DNA from: Collybia mongolica
Lineage: Eukaryota; Basidiomycota; Agaricomycetes; Agaricales; Clitocybaceae
Length of the DNA stretch: 64,000 nucleotides
Direction: 5' to 3'
Assembly (NCBI GenBank): GCA_013420905.1
Contig: JAAXNY010000006.1
Coordinates: 2,232,001-2,296,000 of the forward strand
Positions 55,422 to 64,000 of this stretch are shown here, piece after piece. The position numbers and the translations under genes are program-made. Position 1 is the stretch's first letter. Each line of letters opens with the position of its first letter. Below the pieces are notes generated by a model. The model did no database searches. It was given only the letters and a program-made list of their open reading frames with translations, and was not told where the DNA came from.

Positions 55422-56933
55422 ATGACTGAACCCCCTCGTAAATATATGCCCCAACCAGGCGTCCGTGATGCACCAGTATTCAAAGGAAAAGAGCCCACGG
55501 GTTTAATCCGGTTTCTGGAGCGAATGGAGGTCCTATGGAAGGAGTGTAACATTACAAATGATGAAGAAAAGAAGTTAATGTTAGGAAAATACGCAGACCT
55601 ACAATCAGAGAATGAGTGGAGGGCATTAGACCACTATAAGACAGGCACTTGGACGGATTTCAAGACAGAGTTGATCTCTAGTTATCCGGAAGCACTCGAT
55701 CAAGTAGAAGGATCAGTAGCCAAGTTAGAAGCAGTGTGTCGCGCCAACCCATGTATTGGAGTAACCGATGAGGCCGCGCTGAAAAAGCTGAAGCGTGAAT
55801 TCAAAGCAGAATCTATTAAACTCTTGGGAGTTAGGCCACCTATTATCTCTAACCGAGAATTAGTTACCAAGTTCTTGGGATGTCTAGACGAAGTCTTCAG
55901 ATCCCAAGTACAAGGAAGGCTAACCCTGCTAGGGAATAATCAGTCTAATGCTACACAGGCAGGACAAGCCGTTGCTACAAACAACCGAGCAGATCCTAAT
56001 ACTATTGCCGAAGCCGCCGCGCTTGCGCGACGAAAAGGGGATCAGTACGATCTGGAGGAAGTTATAGCAACTGCAATCAGCATTTCTGAAGGTGTAGCCA
56101 ACATGAATATTCCAGACACAAATAGATCGTTTATAACGTCCGTAACAGCAACAGCAGCGCCCAAAATCAAAGTAGAGATGGATGAAATAAAACAACAAAT
56201 AGTTAATTTGTTAGACCGTCTCCAAGTAAATGAGAAGAATACGAGGAGTGGATTCGAGGATGTAATGAAAGCGCTTCAACAAGCAACTGTTCAGAACCAT
56301 GCCACGAATAGCGCACCCCAGCAGCATCAGTATCAGAATCAGTACGGAAAGCCTAAAGAAGGACAACCGCAAAGACCAAATGCGTATAAATGTCACTACT
56401 GTTTTACACCCGGACACTTCATAATGGCCTGTCCCGAGAAACAGAAACATTTTGAGGAAGGGAAAATAAAAACCAATGCAAATGGAGGAGTATGCTTACC
56501 AGACGGATCATATATTCCAAGAGAACCAGAAACGGTATCATTGAAAGATAAAGTGGAACACTTCCATTCAAAGAAGGTAGCGGCCCTTTATTACGGAGAT
56601 GTCACAGAAGGACCCGCTCCAGGAGTATTGTCCGTTATGCAGTCACATAATGCAGTAGACAATAGTAACGACATTGGAACCTTGAAAGCCATAATGGCAC
56701 AAATGGCACAATTTCAAGCGCAACAAATGTTAGGACAACAGAGCGCGCAAACCGCGCTGCCAGTAGCGCCTCAGATGCAGAAACAGGAATATATAAATAA
56801 TAACTATAATCCTACGGCAAAGAGCGCACCGAACCCTGACATAGTAGCCTTACAAGCACAAATGAGTACTTTATTAGGGCAGGTAGCAGAACTCAATAAC
56901 CAAAACAAGGTTAAAGAGTTGGGTTTCAATTAG
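55422..56933 (+). CDS. gag: Gag polyprotein, 503 aa, gypsy copy 2
   Basis: This is nearly identical to the copy 1 Gag, with rare changes such as Arg to Cys (NPCIG), His to Arg (KKLKREF) and Ser to Leu next to the C-terminus. The CX2CX4HX4C zinc knuckle is intact. As in copy 1, the frame remains open upstream without an ATG, and the slippery GGGTTTC lies just before the stop (56921-56927). Confidence 0.92.
   Translation: MTEPPRKYMPQPGVRDAPVFKGKEPTGLIRFLERMEVLWKECNITNDEEKKLMLGKYADLQSENEWRALDHYKTGTWTDFKTELISSYPEALDQVEGSVAKLEAVCRANPCIGVTDEAALKKLKREFKAESIKLLGVRPPIISNRELVTKFLGCLDEVFRSQVQGRLTLLGNNQSNATQAGQAVATNNRADPNTIAEAAALARRKGDQYDLEEVIATAISISEGVANMNIPDTNRSFITSVTATAAPKIKVEMDEIKQQIVNLLDRLQVNEKNTRSGFEDVMKALQQATVQNHATNSAPQQHQYQNQYGKPKEGQPQRPNAYKCHYCFTPGHFIMACPEKQKHFEEGKIKTNANGGVCLPDGSYIPREPETVSLKDKVEHFHSKKVAALYYGDVTEGPAPGVLSVMQSHNAVDNSNDIGTLKAIMAQMAQFQAQQMLGQQSAQTALPVAPQMQKQEYINNNYNPTAKSAPNPDIVALQAQMSTLLGQVAELNNQNKVKELGFN
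56921..56927 (+). promoter_or_regulatory. Candidate -1 frameshift site gag to protease, copy 2
   Basis: GGGTTTC in phase G GGT TTC is preserved although the codon before it changed (TCG in copy 1, TTG here). Confidence 0.7.
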
Positions 56934-56938
56934 GTCCG

Positions 56939-58144
56939 ATGAAGGAGGCTAAGGAACACGCTAGACCTACGACTAGGTCACGTTCCAAGAGACAGCCAGA
57001 GGACCGAAATAAAAACAGAAATAGTCGTCAAGAAAGTAACGATTCGGAGAGTAGTCGGGATAGTAGCGAAGAGGAGTTGGTAGCGCCGTCTCCTAGGAAA
57101 AAGAAAGTAAAATTTGTTGAACCATCAGTAAAGTCTCCAGTACGAAAAGAATTACCCTACATTGATGTGCCTGTGGTACCCTACATACCCCGGAGAACGG
57201 AACGCAACCCTGAACCAGTTGATCTGCTACCTAATTTTAACACTAAGCGCGGTCCGACTTATGAAACTAAGTCCCCGATAGAAGTAAAATTAAAAGGTGG
57301 CGATATAATTGCTAAAGTGTTAGACAACCCTATCACATTGACCACGGGAGAGTTAATGGGCTCGTCAAAAACCATTAGAGATGGGATAAAGAATATTGTA
57401 ACTGCCAGACGTAAGTCCCTCACCCAAAGGGACGCTAACTTGCAAATAAACGGAATAGATGAGGAAGACGTCTTACCCTTTGGAGGGGACTGGGAACTTG
57501 ATGATAACTACTTACGGCATGACGCGCTACCAGTAGAGTCAATCCCATTCCAGTCTTTCTTCATCTCGGAGTATGACTGCGGCGGAATACCTAAGGGATC
57601 TATAATATGCGGAGACCCAGTCCTACAGTATTTAGAATCTTTACCAGCTGGGGAAGAGCCCAAACAGTTGTATGTAGCAAAAGAATCGGCCTCTTTGCGC
57701 GCAGTATATCCAGTAATAAATGGGGCAGGAACGGAGGAATCTTTATTAGATGGGGGATCCCAAATAGTATCAATGGCTAAACAAACGGCTTTAGACTTAG
57801 ATATTTCATGGGATCCGGACGTTGTCATACACATGCAGAGTGCTAATAAACAAGTTGAGAAAACAGCGGGATTAGCGCGCAATGTTCCTTTCTTGTTTAA
57901 TGACATGGCCATCTACCTCCAAGTACATATCATAAATTCACCCGCATACAAAGTATTGCTCGGGAGACCATTTGATACACTCACGGAAAGTCAGATCAAA
58001 AATGCCCAGGACGGGGGACAAGTAGTCACTATCACGGACCCTAACACGGGACGAAGGTGTACTATCCCTACCCATGCAAAGGGATCACCGCCTAAGCTGT
58101 TGAAAAGACAACCGGAGCAGGATTTTCGGCCTTCGATGAATTAA
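56939..58144 (+). CDS. pro: Protease ORF, 401 aa, gypsy copy 2
   Basis: It has the same length and motifs as copy 1 ([21 protein letters not shown]). Differences include Asp for Asn in the Ser-rich N-terminus and Cys for Arg in EYDCGGIP, the latter a CGC to TGC change. The frame is again -1 relative to gag. Confidence 0.88.
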   Translation: MKEAKEHARPTTRSRSKRQPEDRNKNRNSRQESNDSESSRDSSEEELVAPSPRKKKVKFVEPSVKSPVRKELPYIDVPVVPYIPRRTERNPEPVDLLPNFNTKRGPTYETKSPIEVKLKGGDIIAKVLDNPITLTTGELMGSSKTIRDGIKNIVTARRKSLTQRDANLQINGIDEEDVLPFGGDWELDDNYLRHDALPVESIPFQSFFISEYDCGGIPKGSIICGDPVLQYLESLPAGEEPKQLYVAKESASLRAVYPVINGAGTEESLLDGGSQIVSMAKQTALDLDISWDPDVVIHMQSANKQVEKTAGLARNVPFLFNDMAIYLQVHIINSPAYKVLLGRPFDTLTESQIKNAQDGGQVVTITDPNTGRRCTIPTHAKGSPPKLLKRQPEQDFRPSMN

Positions 58145-61100
58145 TCCAAAGTGATCAAGGAGAGCTAGCCGTAGAAATTGCTGAAGATGAGAACGGAAAC
58201 TTTATTATAACGGGTTATAGACACCCTACTGATAAACGGAATTTTGGTCACAAAGAACTTAGAGATGTCTTTTTGTCTAGAAGTGATGTGAACATGAATA
58301 GTACAGTACCTGAACGCGAATTACTAGCCACGTACTTGGCTTCCGTAGATGAGCGCGATGGACCAGTAATAAACTACGAGCAGAACAGCAGCGACCCAGC
58401 AAGTACACCCACTAGACCTATGACATATGCTCAAGAACAGCCCATGATCGATAAAGCTTTAAGTAAATTAAAGCAGTGGCAAATTGGCACCAACGAGCGC
58501 GGTCTTGGAACTGCAACTAGTGAAAAGGGTAATATTGAGCCCATGGATCAGCTAGTAGGAAAGAAGTATAAACCAGTACATTTGAAAACAAAACCAACAC
58601 TGGCGGACCTGCCTGATAAATTTAGAATTATCAGAGATATAAAGGGTGACCCTTTAGCGGCCCTACCCGTTCTAACGCCTAACCCACCTCCGTTTAAACC
58701 AACTGGAAGGTATACTGAGGAAAGGCGCGCGGAATTCCAAAGGGTACACGAAGAAGAGAGCTTCTTAAAACCTAAAGAGATGGATATAATCCACGACTTT
58801 ATGTGCAACCATAATGATGGTTTTGCTTGGAATGATAGTGAGCGCGGTAGCTTTAAGAAGGAATATTTTTCTCCCGTCGAGATACCAGTAGTCCCACATA
58901 TGCCGTGGACAGAAAGGAACATTAGAATCCCACCAGGGATCTATGAAGATGTTTGTAAAATCATCAAAACTAAAATTGATGCAGGAGTCTATGAGAGATC
59001 CAATTCATCATATAGGTCTAGATGGTTTACCATATTAAAGAAAGGCCCAGGAAAGAAGCTTAGAATTGTACACAGTCTAGAACCGCTGAATGCAGTCACA
59101 ATAGCGCACTCGGGCTTACCACCCGCTACCGAAGAACTAGCAGAACACTTTGCAGGGCGCGCTTGTGGCGGAATGATGGATCTATATGTAGGATACGATG
59201 AGAGGCCTTTAGCAGAAACCTCGCGCGATCTAACCACGTTCCAAACACCGTTTGGCGCGCTGAGACTAGTAACACTTCCTATGGGATGGACAAATTCAGT
59301 TCCAATATTTCATGATGATGTCACATACATCCTACAGGATGAGGTACCACATGTCACAATACCCTACATTGATGATGTACCCGTGTGCGGTCCAGCAACG
59401 CGCTACGAACTGCCGGACGGAACAGAAGAAGAGCTACCTGGTGCTCCAGGTGTTAGGTGCTTCTTCTGGGAACATATGCAAAATGTAAATCGCGTCGTAC
59501 AGAGAATGAAGTATTCTGGAGGAACATTTTCAGGATATAAGTCTATGTTATGTGCAAGTGAAATTCTAGTAGTAGGACATAGATGTACCTATGAAGGACG
59601 AAAACCTACTACAGATAGAATCGGTGTAGTTGAAAGATGGGGACCATGCAAAGATGTCAGTGAAGTACGCGCTTACATGGGAACTATTGGTGTATGCAGG
59701 AATTTCATTAAAGACTTCGCCCGTATAGGCCAACCAATTCAAAAGTTAACTAGAAGTAGTGAACCTTGGATATGGGGGCCTGAGCAAGAAGAAGCGCAGC
59801 AGCTATTGTTAGACGCACTTAAAAATAGCCCCGCGCTCCGTCCAATTAATTACACCTGGAATACGCCAGTGGTATTGTCAGTAGATACGTCATGGAAAGC
59901 CGTAGGCTACTATATCTATCAGGAAGACCCTGATATACCTGGAAGAAAGCACTATGCTAGATTTGACTCGATAACTCTGAATGAGCGCGAAGCGCGCTTC
60001 TCACAACCCAAACGAGAGCTATTCGGATTGATGAGAGTTCTAATGGCATGTTATTATTGGTTTATTGGAGTACGAAATTTGGTAGTGGAAACGGATGCAA
60101 AGTACATTAAGGGGATGTTATCAAACCCAAGTCTAGGACCTAATGCAACGGTAAATAGGTGGATTGATAGGATACTTATGTTCCACTTTACTCTGGTTCA
60201 TAAAGCTGGTAAAGGCTTTGGCCCAGATGGTCTGTCAAGACGAGACGCGCGGCTAGGGGATCCTGTCTACCCGGACCCAGACAATGGTTACGACGAACCC
60301 TCAGGTCCTTTAAAGTTTATCAACCCAACGGAAGGGTTAGATGACCCTTTGGAGCTGTCAGATTTTAAAGAGGAGATCGACACGCGCGGCGGATATTTAT
60401 TCCAACTTGCGAAGGAAATCTCTGATTTTGAAGTTGAAGTAAACAATGCCTGGGCTGGTGAAGCAGCATTTATTGGAGAAGTAAAACAGCACTTAGGTTT
60501 AGGACGGTTCGGTATTCAAAGAGAAGCTTATCTAAAGCAACTTGTAAATACTACTGTCATACCCGATGAAAAGTTTAAATATGACTCTAATGTAAGGGAA
60601 GTATATGATGAGTCTAAACGAACACCTATGGCGCAGGAACAGGATAAAAACCTACCTTTAATAAAAGAATGGTTAAAAAGACCACAAAAGAGACCAAAAG
60701 GAATGACGGATTGCGCCTACCTAAAGTTTGCAAGGCAGGTGTCTAATTTCTTTTTGGATCCAGAAGGCAGGATGTATAGGAAAAATATCGATAGCGCGCA
60801 CCAGCTTGTTGTTGATAAAAATCACCGAACATATATGATGAAGGCGTCTCACGATTCTGTTGGACATAGGGGTTTCTATGCAACAAAATCCTTAATAGAT
60901 AAAAGATTTTGGTGGCCAGAAATGGAACGCGATGTATCATGGTATGTGAAGTCATGTCACATCTGTCAGACAAGGCTCTTAACTTTGTTGAGAATCCCTC
61001 CTGTCATAACCCACACGCCGTCTATATTCCAAGTATTGCATGCGGACACCATGTATATGAGCCCATCGTCTAATGGTTATAAATACATTGTCCAAGGAAG

Positions 61101-62139
61101 ATGTGCGCTGTCTTCGTGGATGGAAGGCGCGCCCCTCAAATCTGAGGATGGCAAGACCTTGGGAAGGTGGCTGTTCGAAGAAGTAATTTGTAGATGGGGT
61201 TCCCTAACGGAAATTGTAACGGATAATGGTCCTGCCTTTGTCGCAGCCAAAGCGTGGCTGGAATCCAAGTATGGTATTACAGGAATAAGTATATCACCAT
61301 ACAATTCCAAAGGAAATGGGATCGCCGAGCACGCACATTGGGATGTGCGTCAAGCTGTCTTCAAAGCTACAGGTGGTGATGTAAAGAAGTGGTACTACTT
61401 CTTCCACCATGTAATGTGGGCTGACAGAATTACTATACGGAAAGGGACGGGTTGCTCCCCCTATTTTATGATTACGGGCGCGCACCCAACCTTGCCATTA
61501 GATATTATTGAAGCCACTTGGTTAGTAAAGTTACCAGGAAAAATATTGACTACAGAGGAACTCATTGGGTTTAGAGCGCAGGCTCTAGCTAAGCACGTCC
61601 AGCATGTGGCCGATATGAGGAAACGTATCAATATAGAAAAACGAAGGAGACTATTACAGTATGAGAAGGATCACAGCGCGACCATCAGAGACTATGATTT
61701 CAAACCAGGAAGTTTAGTACTAGTTAGAAATACCGAGGTCGAAAGTTCGCTCGATAAAAAGCTGAAGCCACGGTACCTGGGACCAATGATAGTCCTGAGA
61801 CGAAACCGCGGGGGAGCCTATATTGTTTGCGAAATGGATGGATCGGTGTGGCAACATAAAGTGGGGGCGTTTAGGGTTATTCCCTATTTTGCTAGGAGTA
61901 CAATTGAACTGCCGGATAATCTGCAAGATCTAATAGACATCTCTAGCGAAACACTAAATGCTTTAGTGGAATCGAAAGATCCCGCTAATAGGCAAGTTTA
62001 CAAGGAGCGTGACTATACTTTTGACAGAGTCCAATTGGATCGGTCCGGTTCAGAGTCAAGCTCTAGTGAGAACACTGAGGAGGGGATAGCGCCGGTGCTA
62101 CCACAAACTACTACGTCACACCGGAAGTTGCATAGGTGA
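58096..62139 (+). CDS. pol: Pol: reverse transcriptase, RNase H, integrase, gypsy copy 2
   Basis: It is open from 58096 to the stop at 62139. YIDD, the RNase H acidic residues, the integrase HX4H-CX2C finger and D, D and E are all retained; GIAERAH has become GIAEHAH, which spares the Glu. Several Arg to Cys or His changes (VPVCGP, GVRCFF, MTDCAY) reflect CG to TG/CA transitions. Entry is probably by the -1 slip at GGATTTT (58120-58126). Confidence 0.93.
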   Translation, partial: AVEKTTGAGFSAFDELIQSDQGELAVEIAEDENGNFIITGYRHPTDKRNFGHKELRDVFLSRSDVNMNSTVPERELLATYLASVDERDGPVINYEQNSSDPASTPTRPMTYAQEQPMIDKALSKLKQWQIGTNERGLGTATSEKGNIEPMDQLVGKKYKPVHLKTKPTLADLPDKFRIIRDIKGDPLAALPVLTPNPPPFKPTGRYTEERRAEFQRVHEEESFLKPKEMDIIHDFMCNHNDGFAWNDSERGSFKKEYFSPVEIPVVPHMPWTERNIRIPPGIYEDVCKIIKTKIDAGVYERSNSSYRSRWFTILKKGPGKKLRIVHSLEPLNAVTIAHSGLPPATEELAEHFAGRACGGMMDLYVGYDERPLAETSRDLTTFQTPFGALRLVTLPMGWTNSVPIFHDDVTYILQDEVPHVTIPYIDDVPVCGPATRYELPDGTEEELPGAPGVRCFFWEHMQNVNRVVQRMKYSGGTFSGYKSMLCASEILVVGHRCTYEGRKPTTDRIGVVERWGPCKDVSEVRAYMGTIGVCRNFIKDFARIGQPIQKLTRSSEPWIWGPEQEEAQQLLLDALKNSPALRPINYTWNTPVVLSVDTSWKAVGYYIYQEDPDIPGRKHYARFDSITLNEREARFSQPKRELFGLMRVLMACYYWFIGVRNLVVETDAKYIKGMLSNPSLGPNATVNRWIDRILMFHFTLVHKAGKGFGPDGLSRRDARLGDPVYPDPDNGYDEPSGPLKFINPTEGLDDPLELSDFKEEIDTRGGYLFQLAKEISDFEVEVNNAWAGEAAFIGEVKQHLGLGRFGIQREAYLKQLVNTTVIPDEKFKYDSNVREVYDESKRTPMAQEQDKNLPLIKEWLKRPQKRPKGMTDCAYLKFARQVSNFFLDPEGRMYRKNIDSAHQLVVDKNHRTYMMKASHDSVGHRGFYATKSLIDKRFWWPEMERDVSWYVKSCHICQTRLLTLLRIPPVITHTPSIFQVLHADTMYMSPSSNGYKYIVQGRCALSSWMEGAPLKSEDGKTLGRWLFEEVICRWGSLTEIVTDNGPAFVAAKAWLESKYGITGISISPYNSKGNGIAEHAHWDVRQAVFKATGGDVKKWYYFFHHVMWADRITIRKGTGCSPYFMITGAHPTLPLDIIEATWLVKLPGKILTTEELIGFRAQALAKHVQHVADMRKRINIEKRRRLLQYEKDHSATIRDYDFKPGSLVLVRNTEVESSLDKKLKPRYLGPMIVLRRNRGGAYIVCEMDGSVWQHKVGAFRVIPYFARSTIELPDNLQDLIDISSETLNALVESKDPANRQVYKERDYTFDRVQLDRSGSESSSSENTEEGIAPVLPQTTTSHRKLHR
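58120..58126 (+). promoter_or_regulatory. Candidate -1 frameshift site protease to pol, copy 2
   Basis: GGATTTT in phase G GAT TTT lies in the protease/pol overlap, exactly as in copy 1. Confidence 0.65.
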
Positions 62140-62285
62140 TAAAGCAGTATGGAAACAGAAGCAGTAAAGACAGTATAAGCAACTAAGCTAAGTAGTAAGG
62201 ACAGTGTTAAGCCAAGTAAAGACAGTAATACAAAGGAGCGTGGGGAGGGACACCATAACTCAAGAGGAAGTTAATTGGACTGTCC

Positions 62286-63668
62286 TCAAGCAGATATGAA
62301 GTCGTCTTCAACCTCGGGCAAGGGCACGTCAGCCGGAGCTACCTCCTCCTTATCATTGTCATCCTGGTCATGGACTTCCGTAGCGCTTGCAGTGGCAGCC
62401 TCGTCAGAGCCCCCCTCCAGAGCAGCCTCGTTCATTAGACCGTTGAGGCGAGTAACCTCGTCCATAGTGGCATCACGACGCTTCAATAAGAAGGACACTG
62501 TATGACTGATCTCCTCCAACTCAGCGCGGTAGTTTAAGAGCATCCTACCGAGGGCTTGCTTGGTGTGCGACATGGGATCGCCCGCGTCTGCAATCAAGCG
62601 CGCCCGCGCTAAGACTACATCGTGCTCCTTGGAGGGACGGAAGTCAATAAAGACACGAGTATCTGATGCACAGTTGGTATAAATTTAGAACCATCTATTA
62701 TTAGAAAACGTACCCTCAGCAGATGCCTTTGGATCTTCATCCGGGGTGTCCTGCCTCGTACGCTTTTTGGGACGAAGAGTGCTGCCGCGATTGAGCTCGG
62801 AACGCTTACCGTCCTGTAGGAATAAGAAACAAAGTAATAGACAGAGCAAAAACAAGAATGGGTACCTTGATGGCAGCCTTTTCAGCCTTAGTCCTTTTGA
62901 CACGGGGAACCTTAATGTTCTCCTTCTCCTTGCGGCTACGGGTGATTGGTCCTTCACTAAGGAGACGACTAGTCACTGATCCAGAGACAGCAGCACTAGC
63001 CGTAGCGCCGGAATCAATGACCATATTCTTGAGTAAAGAAGAGACGCCATTGAGTATGTCGCGCACTGACAGCGCGGTAGCTAAAAAGGAACATACCGAG
63101 TCAGTACCAGACATTTCAATGTCACCGTCATATTCACCGCCAGCAATGACCTCGCCTGGAATAGTGGTACCATCCGCTTCACCACCAGTAGCAGGGACCT
63201 AGTACCAGAAAACCATGGTTTAAAGAGCAGTACAGTACGAGATGAGGTAAAAAGCACGCACCGCGGTTTGAGACAGGTGCTCAGTGCGGACCTTTTCATG
63301 GTGACGGTGAATAGCGGCAGTCAGAGTCACAATGTTATGGTAAACAGGCTCTTGAAGTAACTCGGGGTATACATGTTGTAGTCCCTGGAAGGCCTTACGG
63401 ACGCCAAAGATAACATTCTGCCAGGACCGCTCCGTCAAAACCAATTTGGACTCAGTCAGGAGTAGCTGTAAATTGTAAAAGTTGGTTACAAAAACAACGT
63501 TTTAAAAAGTGTAATTGGTAAAAAGTGTACCGCGGTTTCGCCTAACTTCCGGACGCTGACCCTTTGTTCAACAAGGGTGTCCATCGATAAACGAGCTTGA
63601 AAGGTGTGCCACTGAGCTTGGACCATCTTGAAGTTCTCGATGTCTTGATAGTTGGGGGGGCTAGTCAT
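62286..63668 (-). CDS. Antisense gene 1 of gypsy copy 2, 5 exons, 383 aa
   Basis: Exons 63668-63531, 63465-63262, 63198-62866, 62813-62714 and 62662-62286 have exactly the same lengths as in copy 1 (138, 204, 333, 100 and 377 nt) and join without a stop. Substitutions are mostly conservative (ESKLVLTE for ESKMVLTE, GDPMSH for GDPLSH). Intron 1 differs in sequence (AACAACGTTTTAAAAAG in place of CGATAACGGCGTATATAAG) while both exons are preserved. That contrast is what selection on the coding sequence would leave. Confidence 0.82.
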
Positions 63669-63765
63669 AATGATGCAGAGGAAATTGATTCTTCGAACCA
63701 GAACGTTGTAAAGAGAGTATAATAGAGTCGGGCGATGTCTTGGGACAAAAAGCACAGCCAGTGCC

Positions 63766-63774
63766 CTTTTTATA
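63766..63774 (-). promoter_or_regulatory. TATA-like box for antisense gene 1, copy 2
   Basis: TATAAAAAG on the minus strand, at the same distance from the start codon as in copy 1. Confidence 0.6.
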
Positions 63775-64000
63775 CCTCTACGACTAGAGAAGCGCTACCC
63801 AGTCTCTCATTCGTTGCGCGCGTTCTATCCCCAGAAAAATCTATACATTTCAACTGAACAGGTCCGAGACGCGTGCCTAATTGAAATGCTGGGCCCAATT
63901 GAAAAAGGAGCTCCGTAAAAATTCATGTGGAGCACGGCAGTGTCCGCATGACAACTGGGACAGTTGTTGTCAGTGTTGAGGGGGAGAGGGGTATAAGCAA

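Larger units (their letters stand above)
53749..64000 (+). mobile_element. Ty3/gypsy copy 2, cut by the window end
   Basis: It has the same design as copy 1: a 1217-bp LTR, gag, protease, pol and antisense gene 1 with the same ORF lengths. Coordinates are offset by about 17.39 kb. Antisense gene 2 and the 3' LTR lie beyond base 64000. Scattered differences from copy 1, many at CpG sites, suggest it is an older or separately derived insertion. Confidence 0.93.

Overview
The window looks like a transposon-dense heterochromatic block from a filamentous basidiomycete, most likely an Agaricomycete. The reasons are short introns of about 50 bp with GTAAGT/GTATGT donors, a Plavaka-type transposase, Tnp2-type CACTA transposases with basidiomycete accessory genes, Ty3/gypsy pol of fungal type, and CpG decay in old copies. 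Only two genes look like ordinary host genes: a 398-aa two-exon protein (25254-26499, minus) and a small secreted or GPI-type protein (26641-27190, plus), which share a 141-bp divergent promoter. Almost everything else is mobile DNA, much of it nested.

Layout. 429-7047: a two-gene Plavaka-like DNA transposon; both genes (9 exons, minus; 10 exons, plus) can be spliced into uninterrupted ORFs. 7643-8862: a hAT-like element with ~130-bp inverted repeats enclosing a decayed Cys/His-rich gene fragment. ~8910-19630: CACTA-like element A (Tnp2, a 330-bp palindrome, an Spt5-like KOW gene, a small opposed ORF and a third gene). 19704-24331: a pogo-type relic, itself hit by an intact Tc1-type element (19784-21391). 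27864-53062: CACTA-like element B, the same gene set as A in mirror order. A 5'-truncated LINE (34421-51741) sits inside B and is in turn split by a full-length 14.2-kb Ty3/gypsy element (36355-50588). The Tnp2 remnant of B ends at an old inverted LTR (53063-53748), which is interrupted by a second copy of the same gypsy family (53749 to beyond the window).

The most unusual system is the gypsy family. It has three ORFs (gag, protease, pol) in successive -1 frames, each overlap carrying a phase-correct slippery heptamer. Between pol and the 3' LTR it carries two antisense multi-exon genes. Antisense gene 1 (5 exons, 383 aa) keeps identical exon lengths in both copies; antisense gene 2 (8 exons, 520 aa) encodes a six-cysteine motif resembling a Zn2Cys6 cluster. 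A second unusual system is the CACTA cassette: a large palindrome lies between divergently transcribed Tnp2 and Spt5-like genes, and all four outward-facing sides (two elements, two directions) show the same leader pattern, a GTAAGTA donor followed by a 120-135 bp intron ending AG|GAAAC.

All exon joins were worked out by eye from reading frame, splice consensus and remembered family similarity; no alignment, RNA or database search was run.
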